Shown here piece after piece: positions 17,003-25,153 of a stretch of 34,555 nt of DNA. Where the stretch lies: the NCBI GenBank assembly GCA_029263355.1, contig JAJCXQ010000692.1, forward strand, positions 1 through 34,555. The letters run 5' to 3'. This DNA comes from Acidobacteriota bacterium (GTDB taxonomy: Bacteria > Acidobacteriota > Thermoanaerobaculia > Multivoradales > J023). Both the position numbers and the translations under genes were made by a program. Numbering within the stretch: the first letter of the stretch is position 1; every line of letters begins with the position of its first letter. The notes beneath the pieces were generated by a model. The model was given only the letters and a program-made list of their open reading frames with translations. It did not search any database and was not told the DNA's origin.

Positions 17003-17130
17003 TCCTCCCCCTTTGGAAAAGGGGGAGTTAGAGGGGGATTCTCGCGGTCAAAGACCGCGACCCATGTGGCGCCTCCCCGTCTGAGGACGGGGAAATCTCC
17101 CCTCAATCCCCCCTTTTTCAAAGGGGGGAA
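17003..17130. repeat. Composite palindromic element of four hairpins
   Basis: Four perfect hairpins lie in about 125 bp: 17005-17014/17018-17027 (10-bp stem, 3-base loop), 17043-17049/17053-17059 (7 bp, 3-base loop), 17074-17081/17086-17093 (8 bp, 4-base loop) and 17107-17116/17120-17129 (10 bp, 3-base loop). The first and last are related (C-tract plus TTT paired with AAA plus G-tract), so the whole unit has inverted symmetry like a MITE or REP element. It fills the space between the giant repeat protein's upstream region and the end of the RTX gene, and could also end RTX transcription. Confidence 0.7.
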
Positions 17131-17148
17131 GCATGGCTTGTCCTGAGA

Positions 17149-17559
17149 TCAGCAGAAGGAGGCCAAACCCTCGTCGAGGCAGCAGTCGGTTCCCGGGCCG
17201 CCGATCAGGACGTCCTGGACACCGTCGTTGCCGCCGTCGAGGAGGTCGTCGCCGTTGCCCCCGGTCAGAACGTCGCGGGCGGGACCACCATAGAGGCAAT
17301 CGTCACCGTCCTGGCCGTTGATCAAATCGATATCAGCACCCCCGAACAGGACATCATCGCCACCGCCACCGTTCATCTGATCCGCGCCCCCGGCCCCACC
17401 GACACATTCGCCGGCGGACGTTCCGGTGTACATGTCAGGACCGTTGGTCAGCAACATGCAACCTCCCGTCGGCTGGCAGCTGTTGCTCGCGAAGGTGTTG
17501 CCAGCGAAGAGCACCAAGGCGGCGGCGATGAAAGTCAAAGAATAAATTTTACGACTCAT
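17149..17559 (-). CDS. Small secreted RTX-type calcium-binding protein
   Basis: 136 residues. A signal peptide (MSRKIYSLTFIAAALVLFAG..ASN) is followed by about five RTX nonapeptide-like units (GGAGGADQM, GGGGDDVLF, GQDGDDCLY, GGNGDDLLD, GGPGTD), which fold as a calcium-binding beta-roll. It is much smaller than RTX toxins and has several cysteines (SNSCQPTGGC, DDCLYGG, TDCCLDEG), unusual for RTX proteins. AGGAG sits nine bases before the chosen ATG. The frame is open upstream to 17862, but that part has no signal and crosses an inverted repeat. It is divergent from the secreted unknown protein at 17861. Role unknown; probably extracellular and calcium-stabilised. Confidence 0.8.
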   Translation of the reverse strand: MSRKIYSLTFIAAALVLFAGNTFASNSCQPTGGCMLLTNGPDMYTGTSAGECVGGAGGADQMNGGGGDDVLFGGADIDLINGQDGDDCLYGGPARDVLTGGNGDDLLDGGNDGVQDVLIGGPGTDCCLDEGLASFC

Positions 17560-17717
17560 GATGTGAATCTCCTGATTGGAATTCTGCAGTTGCGGCCCGG
17601 CCACCACGATGGTGGGCGGAACCTGGGATCGACACCTCGGAGCATCCATCAGCCCGATGTGCCATGCTGTTTGCCTCCTTTCTCGAAGGACCTCGGGGTC
17701 AGTGAGTGACTTACCCC

Positions 17718-17801
17718 GCAACGTACAAAGCGTTGTCCCTCGGGGCCACAATCGGCTCAACTTTCTCTTTTGGCCCCGTTTTGCGGCGCTTGGTACGTTG
17801 C
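17718..17801. repeat. Nested inverted repeat between divergent secreted-protein genes
   Basis: The outer arms 17718-17732 and 17787-17801 match at 14 of 15 positions. The inner arms 17741-17748 and 17771-17778 match at 8 of 8. The two arms are separated by exactly 8 bases on each side, giving a symmetrical internal loop and a 22-base apical loop. It lies in the 300-bp gap between the RTX gene and the next secreted protein. It could be a structured leader, an operator or a small mobile-element remnant. Confidence 0.6.
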
Positions 17802-17860
17802 CCAAGAAGGTCCGCCAAAAAACCAGAAGAAGAACCACCGGCGGATCCAAGGAGGAAGAC

Positions 17861-18469
17861 ATGAAGAAGACGTTGCAACATCGGAGGGCTCCACGGAGGG
17901 CGAAACGACCAGCGTCCCAGCTGATGTGGATGAGTCTCCTGATCGGAGGATTCCTGTTTTACACTTCGCCGGATCCGGCGCAAGGCCAATGTCTGTTGGC
18001 CGGCTCCAATGTGCTATCGGTCACCGCCGTTGGTGCGACCTTCATCAATGGTGACGATCCCAGGCTGCTCGGTTTCGCCGACGGCTGCCGGCTCGTGATC
18101 CATCCCAACGGCGGCGTTGCAACCTTCGGCATCGAGATCGAGGCCAGCCTGCCGTCCACCCTTCCGAGCCCGGTCACCGTCGACGTGAAGTTTCAAAGCA
18201 ACGAAGGGGCCGCGGCTCCGGTCGAGCTCCACCTGCGCCGCGCCGGGCAAATCATCGGCAGCTTCGATCTGGTCACGAGGTGGTCACTGGAAGCAGACGG
18301 AACCACGGACAAGACCATCGATCTGACGGCCCTGGCAGGTCGCCTCGGCGCCGATATCTCGGAGTACATCCACCCCGGTAATCGGCTGGTTTTCCGCCTG
18401 ATGGGGTTTCCCGTCATGACCACAGGCGGCAACTGCGACGAATCCTTCGAATTCGATCGCGGCGGTTGA
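17861..18469 (+). CDS. Secreted hypothetical protein
   Basis: 202 residues with a long basic N-region (MKKTLQHRRAPRRAKR) followed by a hydrophobic signal (LMWMSLLIGGFLFYTS..AQG). The mature part looks all-beta, ending NCDESFEFDRGG. I do not recognise the family; it may be a small carbohydrate-binding or jelly-roll-like protein, but no motif proves it. GGAGGA lies just before ATG 17861. The frame is open further upstream, but without a start as well supported. Its stop is 2 bp from the convergent kinase gene's stop. Confidence 0.72.
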   Translation: MKKTLQHRRAPRRAKRPASQLMWMSLLIGGFLFYTSPDPAQGQCLLAGSNVLSVTAVGATFINGDDPRLLGFADGCRLVIHPNGGVATFGIEIEASLPSTLPSPVTVDVKFQSNEGAAAPVELHLRRAGQIIGSFDLVTRWSLEADGTTDKTIDLTALAGRLGADISEYIHPGNRLVFRLMGFPVMTTGGNCDESFEFDRGG

Positions 18470-18471
18470 GA

Positions 18472-21009
18472 CTATTCCGTCGCGGAGCCGATCCGGTCCA
18501 GGCATGCGGCGAGTGCTTGCTCGGCATCGTTCGTGGCCTCGGCGCTGGCGTCCGAGTTGCGCCGAAGGCTCAGGCTTCGGCGCAAGAGCTGCTCGCCCTC
18601 GGCGAGACCTCCCTGCTCGCCCCCGGCGAGCTCTCCCTGCTCGCAGAGCAAGGATCCCAGCCTTTGGGCGGCTGGCGCGAGCTCTCGATGCTCAGCTCCA
18701 AAACGATCCTCGAGAAGATGTAAGGCTTCGCGCCATGTCGCCTCAGCTTCTCTTCCCTTACCGCGAGCCAACTGAACGTCGCCCAAACCTTCCAAGGTAA
18801 ACGCGATCCTCGCCTCATCGATCCCAGGCACCTGGTGGAAGACCTCCACAGACCTGGCAAGCAGAACCTCTGCCTGTTCGGCGTCGCCCATCCTCTCGCG
18901 CAGTCGACCCAGATTGTTGAGGATGGTCGCGACTCGATCGAGCCTGCCCAAGGTCTCATGGATTCTCAGAGCTTCGAGATACAGCGTCTCAGCCTCGGCA
19001 AATTCTCCACGCTCCCTCAGCACCCGCGCCAAATTGTTGAGAGTGGTGGCGAGCCGTGGGTGCTTCTCATCGAGCGAGTGCCGACGCACGGCCAGAACCT
19101 CACGATAGAGCGCTTCGGCTTCTTCGAGCTCTCCTTCCAGGCGCAGTACGCCGGCAAGGTTGTTCAAGCTGGCGGTGGCTTTCAGGTGGTCGTCGCCGAG
19201 CAGCCTTCGCCGCACGGTCAACGCTCGCCGAAAAAAAGCGCTTGCCTCTGCAAGTCTGCCTTGTTCTTGCCGCACCAGACCGAGGCCGTTGAGGCTGTCC
19301 GAGGTCTCGAGGCTCATTTCACCGAGGCGTTTCTTCCGCAGCTCCAACGCTTCCACCAACGCCATCTCTGCCTTTTCGAGTCGGCCGCGGTTGAGATGCA
19401 ACATGCCCAAGTGTTGCAGACTCGCCGACACTTCCTCATCGGCGCGCGCCCCTCTCAACAACCGCCGTCGAGTCGCCAAGGCCTCCTCCAACAGCGGCCT
19501 GGACTGGTCGAACAGACCCAACTTGCGGTAGATCTCGCCGAGAGTGTCCATCACTCTGGCGCGTGCCAGCGGCTCGCTTCGCAGCTCGTCTGTGATGAGC
19601 TCGGCGCCGTTCTCGAAGACGTCGCGTAGGGTCAGCGTCCCGAATTCCGCCGCGTACGGGTCATTGCTCTCGAAAAGCTCGAGGAGGAACTGCAAAGTCT
19701 CTTCCGCGGTGACCTCACGGGAGCGCGCCACCTGTGCTTGATGGCTGGTCGCGGCGATCCCTCCGAGCAGGCTCGCCGCAATCAACATCGTCGCCGAGAC
19801 CCCAACCCAATGACGCCGAATGAATTTGGTCGTGCGATACCTGAACGTTGGCTGCCGCGCGAGCACCGGTAAACCCCGCTGGTGACGTCGCAAGTCTTCC
19901 GCCAGCTGATCCGCTGAGGCGTAGCGCTGCTCGGGCTGCTTGGACAGTGCCTTCAAAGCGATGTTGTCGAGGTCGCCGGATAGTTGGCGGCGCAATCTCT
20001 CGGGAGTCGTGCAACTCATCTTGCTGAGAGTTTCCAAGCTGTCTGAATCCTCGTCTCGCGAGCGAACGATCGCAACCGAAAGCTTCTCGGGCTTCTGCTC
20101 GCAGACCGCACGCTCGATCTCGTAACGGCTGCTGGTTTCAATCCGATAGGGTCGGCGGCCGGTCAGTAGGCGGTAGAGCACTCCACCTAGCGAGTAGACG
20201 TCACTGGCGGTGCTCAGGGTCTCGCCACGGACCTGTTCCGGGCTGGCGTACTCCGGTGTCATCATGCGACCGGACGCAGTCAGGGTGGTTGATCCCGACG
20301 TGTCGCCGGTGTCGAGAAGCCGGGCGATACCAAAGTCGAGGAGCTTTGGGATGCCGTCTTTCGTCACCAGAATATTCGAGGGTTTGAGATCACAATGCAC
20401 CACCAGCCGGCCGTGGGCGGCTTGCACCGCACCGCACACGCTGAGGAAAAGATCGAGGCGCTGAGCGGTCGACAGGCGGTGGCTGTCGCAGTACTGATCG
20501 ATCGGTTGGCCGTCGATGTACTCCATCACAAAATACGGCAGTCCAAGCTCTGTCAAGCCGCCGTCGAGCACCCGTGCGATGTTCGGATGGTGGAGGTTGG
20601 CGAGAATCTGGCGTTCCTGACGGAACCGGCGGACGATGCCGTCATTGTCCAAGCCGTTACGGATCAGCTTGATGGCGACTTCTTCACGATATTCACCGTC
20701 GTCGCGCACCGCCAAGTAGATGGTGCCCATGCCGCCGCGCCCAATCTCACGCAGCAAACGATGTGGGCCGATCCGTTGGCCTGCCGCCGAAGCGGTCAGC
20801 AGCCTGGCGCCGAGGCCGGCGACGGTTTCGTCGAGAGGATTGCCGGTTGCTTCATCAGCGGCCAGAAGATCCCAAACCCGGCCCCGCAGGACCTCGTCAC
20901 TGCCACAGGCGTTGTCGACGAAAGCTTGGCGATCACTGGACTCCAAGTCCAACGCCGCGTTGAAGATTTCCTTGACGCGACGAAATCCGGTCGACTCGTC
21001 CGCCATCAA
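18472..21009 (-). CDS. Membrane Ser/Thr protein kinase with TPR repeats
   Basis: 845 residues. The kinase domain (about 85-370) has the glycine loop IGRGGMGTIYLA, VAIKLI (catalytic Lys), the loop VVHCDLKPSNIL with Cys in place of the usual Arg of HRD, and DFGIARLL. One membrane segment follows (WVGVSATMLIAASLLGGIAA). The remaining 400 residues are tetratricopeptide repeats of about 42 residues (SLNNLAGVLRLEGELEEAEALYREVL type), probably extracytoplasmic. The start overlaps the ECF sigma factor stop by 4 bp (ATGA). Kinase-TPR plus ECF sigma pairs are frequent in Acidobacteriota and Planctomycetota and are thought to link membrane sensing to transcription. The HCD change may lower dependence on activation-loop phosphorylation (inference). 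Confidence 0.9.
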   Translation of the reverse strand: MMADESTGFRRVKEIFNAALDLESSDRQAFVDNACGSDEVLRGRVWDLLAADEATGNPLDETVAGLGARLLTASAAGQRIGPHRLLREIGRGGMGTIYLAVRDDGEYREEVAIKLIRNGLDNDGIVRRFRQERQILANLHHPNIARVLDGGLTELGLPYFVMEYIDGQPIDQYCDSHRLSTAQRLDLFLSVCGAVQAAHGRLVVHCDLKPSNILVTKDGIPKLLDFGIARLLDTGDTSGSTTLTASGRMMTPEYASPEQVRGETLSTASDVYSLGGVLYRLLTGRRPYRIETSSRYEIERAVCEQKPEKLSVAIVRSRDEDSDSLETLSKMSCTTPERLRRQLSGDLDNIALKALSKQPEQRYASADQLAEDLRRHQRGLPVLARQPTFRYRTTKFIRRHWVGVSATMLIAASLLGGIAATSHQAQVARSREVTAEETLQFLLELFESNDPYAAEFGTLTLRDVFENGAELITDELRSEPLARARVMDTLGEIYRKLGLFDQSRPLLEEALATRRRLLRGARADEEVSASLQHLGMLHLNRGRLEKAEMALVEALELRKKRLGEMSLETSDSLNGLGLVRQEQGRLAEASAFFRRALTVRRRLLGDDHLKATASLNNLAGVLRLEGELEEAEALYREVLAVRRHSLDEKHPRLATTLNNLARVLRERGEFAEAETLYLEALRIHETLGRLDRVATILNNLGRLRERMGDAEQAEVLLARSVEVFHQVPGIDEARIAFTLEGLGDVQLARGKGREAEATWREALHLLEDRFGAEHRELAPAAQRLGSLLCEQGELAGGEQGGLAEGEQLLRRSLSLRRNSDASAEATNDAEQALAACLDRIGSATE

Positions 21010-21617
21010 CCGGCTTTCGCGGCCAACTCGACCTCGGGCTCGTCCGCCTCCTCCCGCCGCAGATAATCACCGAGCCAGGCCCGCGCCAAGCGCCATTCCC
21101 GTTTGACCGTCCGCGGTGAGATGGCGAGAACTTCCGCCGCCTCTTCAGTGGTCAGGCCGCCAAAAAAACGCAACTCGACAACCCGAGCGGTCCTCGGCTC
21201 CAAGGCGGCTAGTCGATCCAGAGCTCGATCCACCTCGAGCAAATCCGTCGCCCGCGCCTCCGACACCACCAACGCTTCGTCGAAGGAGACACGTTGCGCC
21301 TCGCCACCGCGCTTGGCGGCTCTGAGATGGCGCACGTGCAACATGGTGACCCGCCGCATGAGCTGCGCCGCAACCCCAAAAAAATGTGCCCGATTGCGCC
21401 ACTGAACGCGATTCTGGTCGATCAGCTTGAGGTAGGCCTCGTTGACCAGCGCCGTCGGCTGTAGGGTGTGCCCCCGCCTCTCGCGGCGCATATAACCCTC
21501 CGCCAAACGATGTAGCTCGTCGTAGACCAGCGGCATCAGTTGCGCCAAGGCCTCCTCGTCGCCACTGTTCCAGTCGAGCAAAAGCTGTGTGACGTCTTGC
21601 TGCATCTTCACCAGCAC
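21006..21617 (-). CDS. ECF-type RNA polymerase sigma factor
   Basis: 203 residues. The sigma-2 region (LMPLVYDELHRLAEGYMRRER..LQPTALVNEAYLKLID) and the sigma-4 helix-turn-helix (VELRFFGGLTTEEAAEVLAISPRTVKREWRLARAWL) are clear. The LQPTALVNEAYLKL signature is typical of the ECF group that is co-encoded with Ser/Thr kinases in place of an anti-sigma factor. An internal Met at residue 5 (21605) is an alternative start. It is the first gene of a two-gene operon with the kinase and would direct core RNA polymerase to promoters not identified here. Confidence 0.9.
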   Translation of the reverse strand: MLVKMQQDVTQLLLDWNSGDEEALAQLMPLVYDELHRLAEGYMRRERRGHTLQPTALVNEAYLKLIDQNRVQWRNRAHFFGVAAQLMRRVTMLHVRHLRAAKRGGEAQRVSFDEALVVSEARATDLLEVDRALDRLAALEPRTARVVELRFFGGLTTEEAAEVLAISPRTVKREWRLARAWLGDYLRREEADEPEVELAAKAG

Positions 21618-21741
21618 AAGCCTGAGTTGATTCGCGGTTCAGTCCATCGTACCCGGTGGCCGAAGGTGCAATGTTATATGCAGGGCAGAATTGCGGGCTT
21701 CAGGTGTGAAGGGTTGGGTGCGGCAAGGAATTGCTGGTGCT

Positions 21742-22788
21742 TCAAGTCCGGGTGACTGCTCGGGTGGTGAATCGCAGCCGATGCTGGGCATCGCCCCACT
21801 TTCGAATCTCGATCTCATAGTGACGTCGGGCGGATTCACACCTGAACGTGACTCTTTGATCGGCAGCGGTTTCGGTCTTCTGTCGGCTGGATTCTTCGGC
21901 GCAAAGCTCACGCAAAGCGTGGCGGGAGAGCTCGAGAATGGGCCCGATCGAATCGGAGCTGATGACGTTCACCGACTCGCTCATCGTTTCGCCATCGGCG
22001 ACGATGTGATCAAAACTCGGATCGTCAGCTAGGGAAAGTTGTGACCGTGCGGTCTCGGCGAAACTCAATAGCTCCGTGGTGAGTCGCCCTTCGAAGCTAG
22101 CTGGATTTTCGGAGGTTCGCGACCAGAAAGTCGAGGTGTATTCTTGGTGGTAGACGAATTTGCAGCGATTACAGACCAACGTAGCGGTGGGCGAGTCGGG
22201 AAATACTGAGCAACCGGCGTCGACGGCCTGGGTCAAGTCACCTCCGGCGCCAGCGGGATAGAGACCGTAACGAATCGGCACCCAGGACACGTCCTCATGC
22301 CCATAGGGGCAATTGAAACCCGCAGCGAGCTTGGGTGCGCTCAAGTTCTGGAAGAAACCCTCGCCGTCTTGATCACTGCGCGCCCGCCGTATCGCTTCGG
22401 CCCGCTGGCTCGCTAACTGCGCCTGAATTCGCCGACGTTCAGACTCAGCTGCAAAACGCCCGTCCGGGTAGGCAGCCAGATAGGTCGTATACGAGTCCTC
22501 GGAGTTCTTGCTTCGGGCGCGTCCCCAGGCCAAATCTTCATGTTTGTGTTCGAGGAGCGCCCGTGCTTCGGGCGCGAACCGGCTTTCCGGAAACTTCTCG
22601 AGAATCTGTTCATAGGCAAAGATAGTGTTGCTGCTGCGAGCGTCGCGCCAGGCACGTGCGTCTCGACCTTCACTACAACCGTGGATAGCCAGGATGACGG
22701 CAACCGTCACGACTCCACTGCGCCATAAATTCGTAACGCGCAACCGTACTCTTGAGCGAGAACGGGTTGATTTCCACCTTGTGTCCAT
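21742..22788 (-). CDS. Hypothetical lipoprotein with helical repeats and zinc-ribbon-like cysteines
   Basis: 348 residues. The N-terminus is a long basic region, then a hydrophobic stretch ending in a lipobox (LAIHGC-S), so a lipoprotein is likely, although the n-region is unusually long and the true start may be downstream. Residues 45-120 look like short helical repeats of YbgF/outer-membrane-lipoprotein type (FAYEQILEKFPESRFAPEARALL, ..TYLAAYPDGRFAAESERRR). The second half has CPYGH and, about 50 residues later, CNRC, a possible zinc-binding set. No enzyme family recognised. It is transcribed away from the 22842-22884 palindrome. Confidence 0.7.
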   Translation of the reverse strand: MDTRWKSTRSRSRVRLRVTNLWRSGVVTVAVILAIHGCSEGRDARAWRDARSSNTIFAYEQILEKFPESRFAPEARALLEHKHEDLAWGRARSKNSEDSYTTYLAAYPDGRFAAESERRRIQAQLASQRAEAIRRARSDQDGEGFFQNLSAPKLAAGFNCPYGHEDVSWVPIRYGLYPAGAGGDLTQAVDAGCSVFPDSPTATLVCNRCKFVYHQEYTSTFWSRTSENPASFEGRLTTELLSFAETARSQLSLADDPSFDHIVADGETMSESVNVISSDSIGPILELSRHALRELCAEESSRQKTETAADQRVTFRCESARRHYEIEIRKWGDAQHRLRFTTRAVTRT

Positions 22789-22841
22789 ACTCTGTCAATC
22801 TTATGGCAAGAGCCCAGTCTCGCATGTCACCCCTTCCCTTC

Positions 22842-22884
22842 AATCGTGTCAGTTGCATGATCCGATCATCGAATTGACACGATT
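22842..22884. promoter_or_regulatory. 43-bp near-perfect palindrome in a divergent promoter region
   Basis: Two 21-base arms around a single central C at 22863. The outer 10 bases pair perfectly (22842-22851 with 22875-22884), the inner 6 pair perfectly, and only two mismatches and one G-T wobble lie between. It sits almost exactly midway between divergent start codons (54 bases from one, 52 from the other), which fits an operator controlling both genes. A cruciform or transcript hairpin is the alternative. Confidence 0.65.
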
Positions 22885-22935
22885 AGAGCCTCGCGACACG
22901 CGCTACTGGGGCAGCGCTACGACTAAACTATCCCG

Positions 22936-24156
22936 ATGCGCACCTTCAACCTGACAGCCGTCGCCTTCGGTCTCTTCATGACCACCAGCCTCACCGCAGG
23001 CAACCTCGAGGTCGAGTGGGATCCGCGGTCGAGCGGTCTTGACCAAGTCACGACGATTACCCATGCCGGTGACGGGTCGGGAAGACTTTTTGTCGCAGAG
23101 CAAACCGGCACCGTGCAGATCGTCCGAACCGACGGATCCCGCCCGGCGACACCCTTTCTGGACATTTCTGACCTACTGGATGCGTCGTCCCTCGAGCGCG
23201 GCCTCCTCGCCCTGACCTTCCATCCGATGTACGACAAGAACGGTCGATTCTTTGTCGTTTACACGGACCGCATGGGCACCGCGGTGGTTTCCCAGTTCCT
23301 GGTCTCCGCTAGCGATCCAGACTTGGCGGACGCGACGTCTGAGAGGCAGATCCTGACCCTCGATCAACCGTCTTCGATCCACAGCGTCCACCACCTCGAA
23401 TTTGGTCCGATGGATGGCTACTTGTATATCGCCACGGGTGATGGCGGGCCGGGGGGCGATCCGTCCAATAATGCACAGAACCAAAGTGTTCTGCTGGGCA
23501 AGATCCTCCGCATCGATGTCGATACCGTTGCTGGTTATGCGATCCCGCCCGACAACCCCTTTGTCGATGATGCGGGAGCTCGCGACGAGATCTGGAGTTT
23601 GGGTCTGCGCAATCCAGCGAACTTCAGCTTCGACCGGGAGACAGGAGCCCTCTTCATCGGTGATGTCGGTGAGTCGACGTGGGAGGAGGTCAACTACCAA
23701 GCTCCCGGCAACGGCGGCGGTCAGAACTACGGTTGGCGCCTGATGGAGGGTAACCACTGTTTCGAACCGGCGGCGGGATGTGATCGCACGGGTCTTGTCT
23801 TACCCGTCGTCGAGTATCGGCACGATGTCGGTTGCGCCGTGGTTGGCGGCTATGTCTACCGTGGTTCCAGACAGGGTCCGCTGACCGGGTTGTACCTGTT
23901 TGCGGACTATTGTTCCGGCGACCTTCGGATCGCTCGGGAAGGTTGCGGTGGCTGGTGGAGCGAAGTCATTGCAAGTCCTGGTCTGCAGATCAGCACGATG
24001 GGTGAGGACGAGGCCGGTGAGTTGTACTTCGCTTCCGCCTCACGGAAGGGTGGCGACACGGTTGTTTACCATATCCGTGCCCCTGGCTTTTTGATCCACG
24101 AGGATGACTTCGAGTCGGACGATCTGACCCGTTGGACCAGCTGCTCTGGGATGTAG
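22936..24156 (+). CDS. Secreted PQQ-dependent sugar dehydrogenase-like (GSDH family) protein
   Basis: 406 residues. A signal peptide (MRTFNLTAVAFGLFMTTSLTAG) is followed by a six-bladed propeller of the glucose/sorbosone dehydrogenase family. Landmarks are LFVAEQTGTVQIV, GLLALTFHPMYDKNGRFFVVYTD, HHLEFGPMDGYLYIATGDGGPGGDP, EIWSLGLRNPANFSFD, IGDVGESTWEEVNY and NYGWRLMEGNHCF. Family enzymes oxidise aldose sugars with PQQ in the periplasm. The last residues (EDDFESDDLTRWT) resemble a C-terminal tail common in exported proteins of Acidobacteria-like genomes. Whether PQQ is bound is inferred from the family. It is divergent from the 21742-22788 lipoprotein, sharing the palindrome. Confidence 0.85.
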   Translation: MRTFNLTAVAFGLFMTTSLTAGNLEVEWDPRSSGLDQVTTITHAGDGSGRLFVAEQTGTVQIVRTDGSRPATPFLDISDLLDASSLERGLLALTFHPMYDKNGRFFVVYTDRMGTAVVSQFLVSASDPDLADATSERQILTLDQPSSIHSVHHLEFGPMDGYLYIATGDGGPGGDPSNNAQNQSVLLGKILRIDVDTVAGYAIPPDNPFVDDAGARDEIWSLGLRNPANFSFDRETGALFIGDVGESTWEEVNYQAPGNGGGQNYGWRLMEGNHCFEPAAGCDRTGLVLPVVEYRHDVGCAVVGGYVYRGSRQGPLTGLYLFADYCSGDLRIAREGCGGWWSEVIASPGLQISTMGEDEAGELYFASASRKGGDTVVYHIRAPGFLIHEDDFESDDLTRWTSCSGM

Positions 24157-24165
24157 TTTGGAGCT

Positions 24166-24209
24166 GTGTGTCACCCCTCGCCGGTTCTTTTCTCGGCGGG
24201 GGGACACAC
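24166..24209 (+). terminator. Candidate terminator hairpin after the GSDH gene
   Basis: The arms 24166-24183 and 24194-24209 pair over 16 bp in blocks of 7, 4 and 5, with two single-base bulges, around a 10-base T-rich loop. It begins 10 bases after the stop codon. No T-run follows, so termination by this hairpin is a guess. Confidence 0.5.
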
Positions 24210-24365
24210 CACGCGATCGATCACCAGGTCGCGGCGATCGAGATCAGTAATGTGATCAGTTCGGCAGCGTAGTACCAGCGGGTGTTGATCACCATGCTGG
24301 CCGGAAGGAGAAAACTGAACGCACCGAGATGTAAGACGACAGCGACGAGGAGCGTCAGTCGCGGG
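24171..24365 (-). pseudogene. Partial decayed copy of the GT-C membrane protein gene
   Basis: 24232-24363 matches 25904-26035 of the neighbouring glycosyltransferase gene at about 125 of 132 bases, and 24205-24224 matches 25390-25409 near its 3' end at 19 of 20. The 480 or so bases between these parts are missing here, which also breaks the frame. Read on the minus strand it gives part of a membrane segment (LLPASMVINTRWYYAAELITLLISIA) and then, in another frame, a C-terminus (VIDRVVCPPAEKRTGEG). It is a remnant of a tandem paralogue or a duplication made with the NTase module beside it. Confidence 0.8.
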
Positions 24366-24368
24366 GGG

Positions 24369-24388
24369 ACAGCCGCGCCCATCGGGAG
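24369..24388 (+). repeat. 20-bp inverted repeat, left arm
   Basis: Exactly 20 bases, reverse-complementary to 25244-25263. The pair encloses the 24457-25153 two-gene module. It lies 6 bases after the duplicated GT-C fragment ends. Confidence 0.75.
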
Positions 24389-24456
24389 TCGTATGACCGC
24401 TGCGCGGCGAGAGCATCGGGAACAACCAGGCACGCGATCTTTGTTAGGATTCGATC

Positions 24457-24672
24457 ATGGACCGGCGAGACGACAGGGTCACAGACCCGGAGATGAAGGG
24501 GATCCCCACCGATTACGACCAGTTGGAGGTGTCGGAGTGGGGTCTGGACTTGGGAGATATCGGTCAGATCCGGGACAAGCTCGAGCTGACGCCGACGGAA
24601 CGCCTGAAGGCAGCTCAGGATTTCATGAACACTGTCATCCGGATCCGCGCTCAAAATGGCTACCGAGCTTAG
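24457..24672 (+). CDS. Small partner protein of NTase module 1
   Basis: 71 residues, soluble and helical, with a DKLELTPTERLKAAQDFM core that resembles the RENLKLSIEERFKRLEAHQSF core of the small protein at 29781. Both precede a nucleotidyltransferase gene, so they form the same kind of two-gene unit, possibly antitoxin plus toxin. No Shine-Dalgarno is seen. TTAGGAT lies a few bases before the ATG, hinting at a leaderless message. An internal ATG at 24493 is an alternative start. It overlaps the NTase gene by 17 bp. Confidence 0.6.
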   Translation: MDRRDDRVTDPEMKGIPTDYDQLEVSEWGLDLGDIGQIRDKLELTPTERLKAAQDFMNTVIRIRAQNGYRA

Positions 24673-25153
24673 GTTTGACGAAGTTCTCAGGGTCTTGATC
24701 CGAAACGAGGTGGAGTTCATCGTTGTTGGCGGCGTGGCTGCGATTCTTCAGGGGTCTCCTCTCACCACTGAAGACATTGATGTTGTCTACGTTTCTTCTG
24801 AAGAGAACAATACTCGCCTGGCCAAGGCGCTAAGAGAATTGGACGCGACCTACTTCGATCCTGCCGGTCGGCAAGTCGAGCCGGACGTTTCCCGGTTGGC
24901 TTCTATGAGAATGCATCTCCTGACGACAAACTGCGGCCGCGTCGATTTGTTGAGAACGATAGGCAAGAATCTCGCCTACCACGATCTTGTAGAAAGATCC
25001 CGGGTGCTTGAGGTCGAGGAGTTTCGTGTTCGAGTTCTCGAACTCGAGGTGATTATCGAGACCAAGGAGCATGCCAATCGTCCAAAGGACCGATATCAGC
25101 TCTTGTTCCTGCGGCAGCTCCTTGCGGAAATCCAGAAACTGGACGCCGAGTAG
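24656..25153 (+). CDS. Nucleotidyltransferase-fold protein, module 1
   Basis: 165 residues of the minimal nucleotidyltransferase (NTase) fold: IVVGGVAAILQGS (the GG motif, about 22-34) and TEDIDVVY (catalytic DxD-like, about 38-45). The C-terminus (ELEVIIETKEHANRPKDRYQLLFL) is the RPKD helix typical of AbiEii/MNT-like and related family proteins. Related NTases act as toxins or defence factors by attaching nucleotides to tRNA or proteins; that activity here is inferred. Its 3' end overlaps antisense with the extended tail of the GT-C gene (from 25053). The unit is bracketed by a 20-bp inverted repeat and a partial gene duplication, suggesting acquisition as a module. Confidence 0.8.
   Translation: MATELRFDEVLRVLIRNEVEFIVVGGVAAILQGSPLTTEDIDVVYVSSEENNTRLAKALRELDATYFDPAGRQVEPDVSRLASMRMHLLTTNCGRVDLLRTIGKNLAYHDLVERSRVLEVEEFRVRVLELEVIIETKEHANRPKDRYQLLFLRQLLAEIQKLDAE

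Noticed and set aside
17560..17862. N-terminal extension of the RTX protein
   Set aside because: It would bury the signal peptide internally and crosses an inverted repeat; the ATG at 17559 has an AGGAG site.
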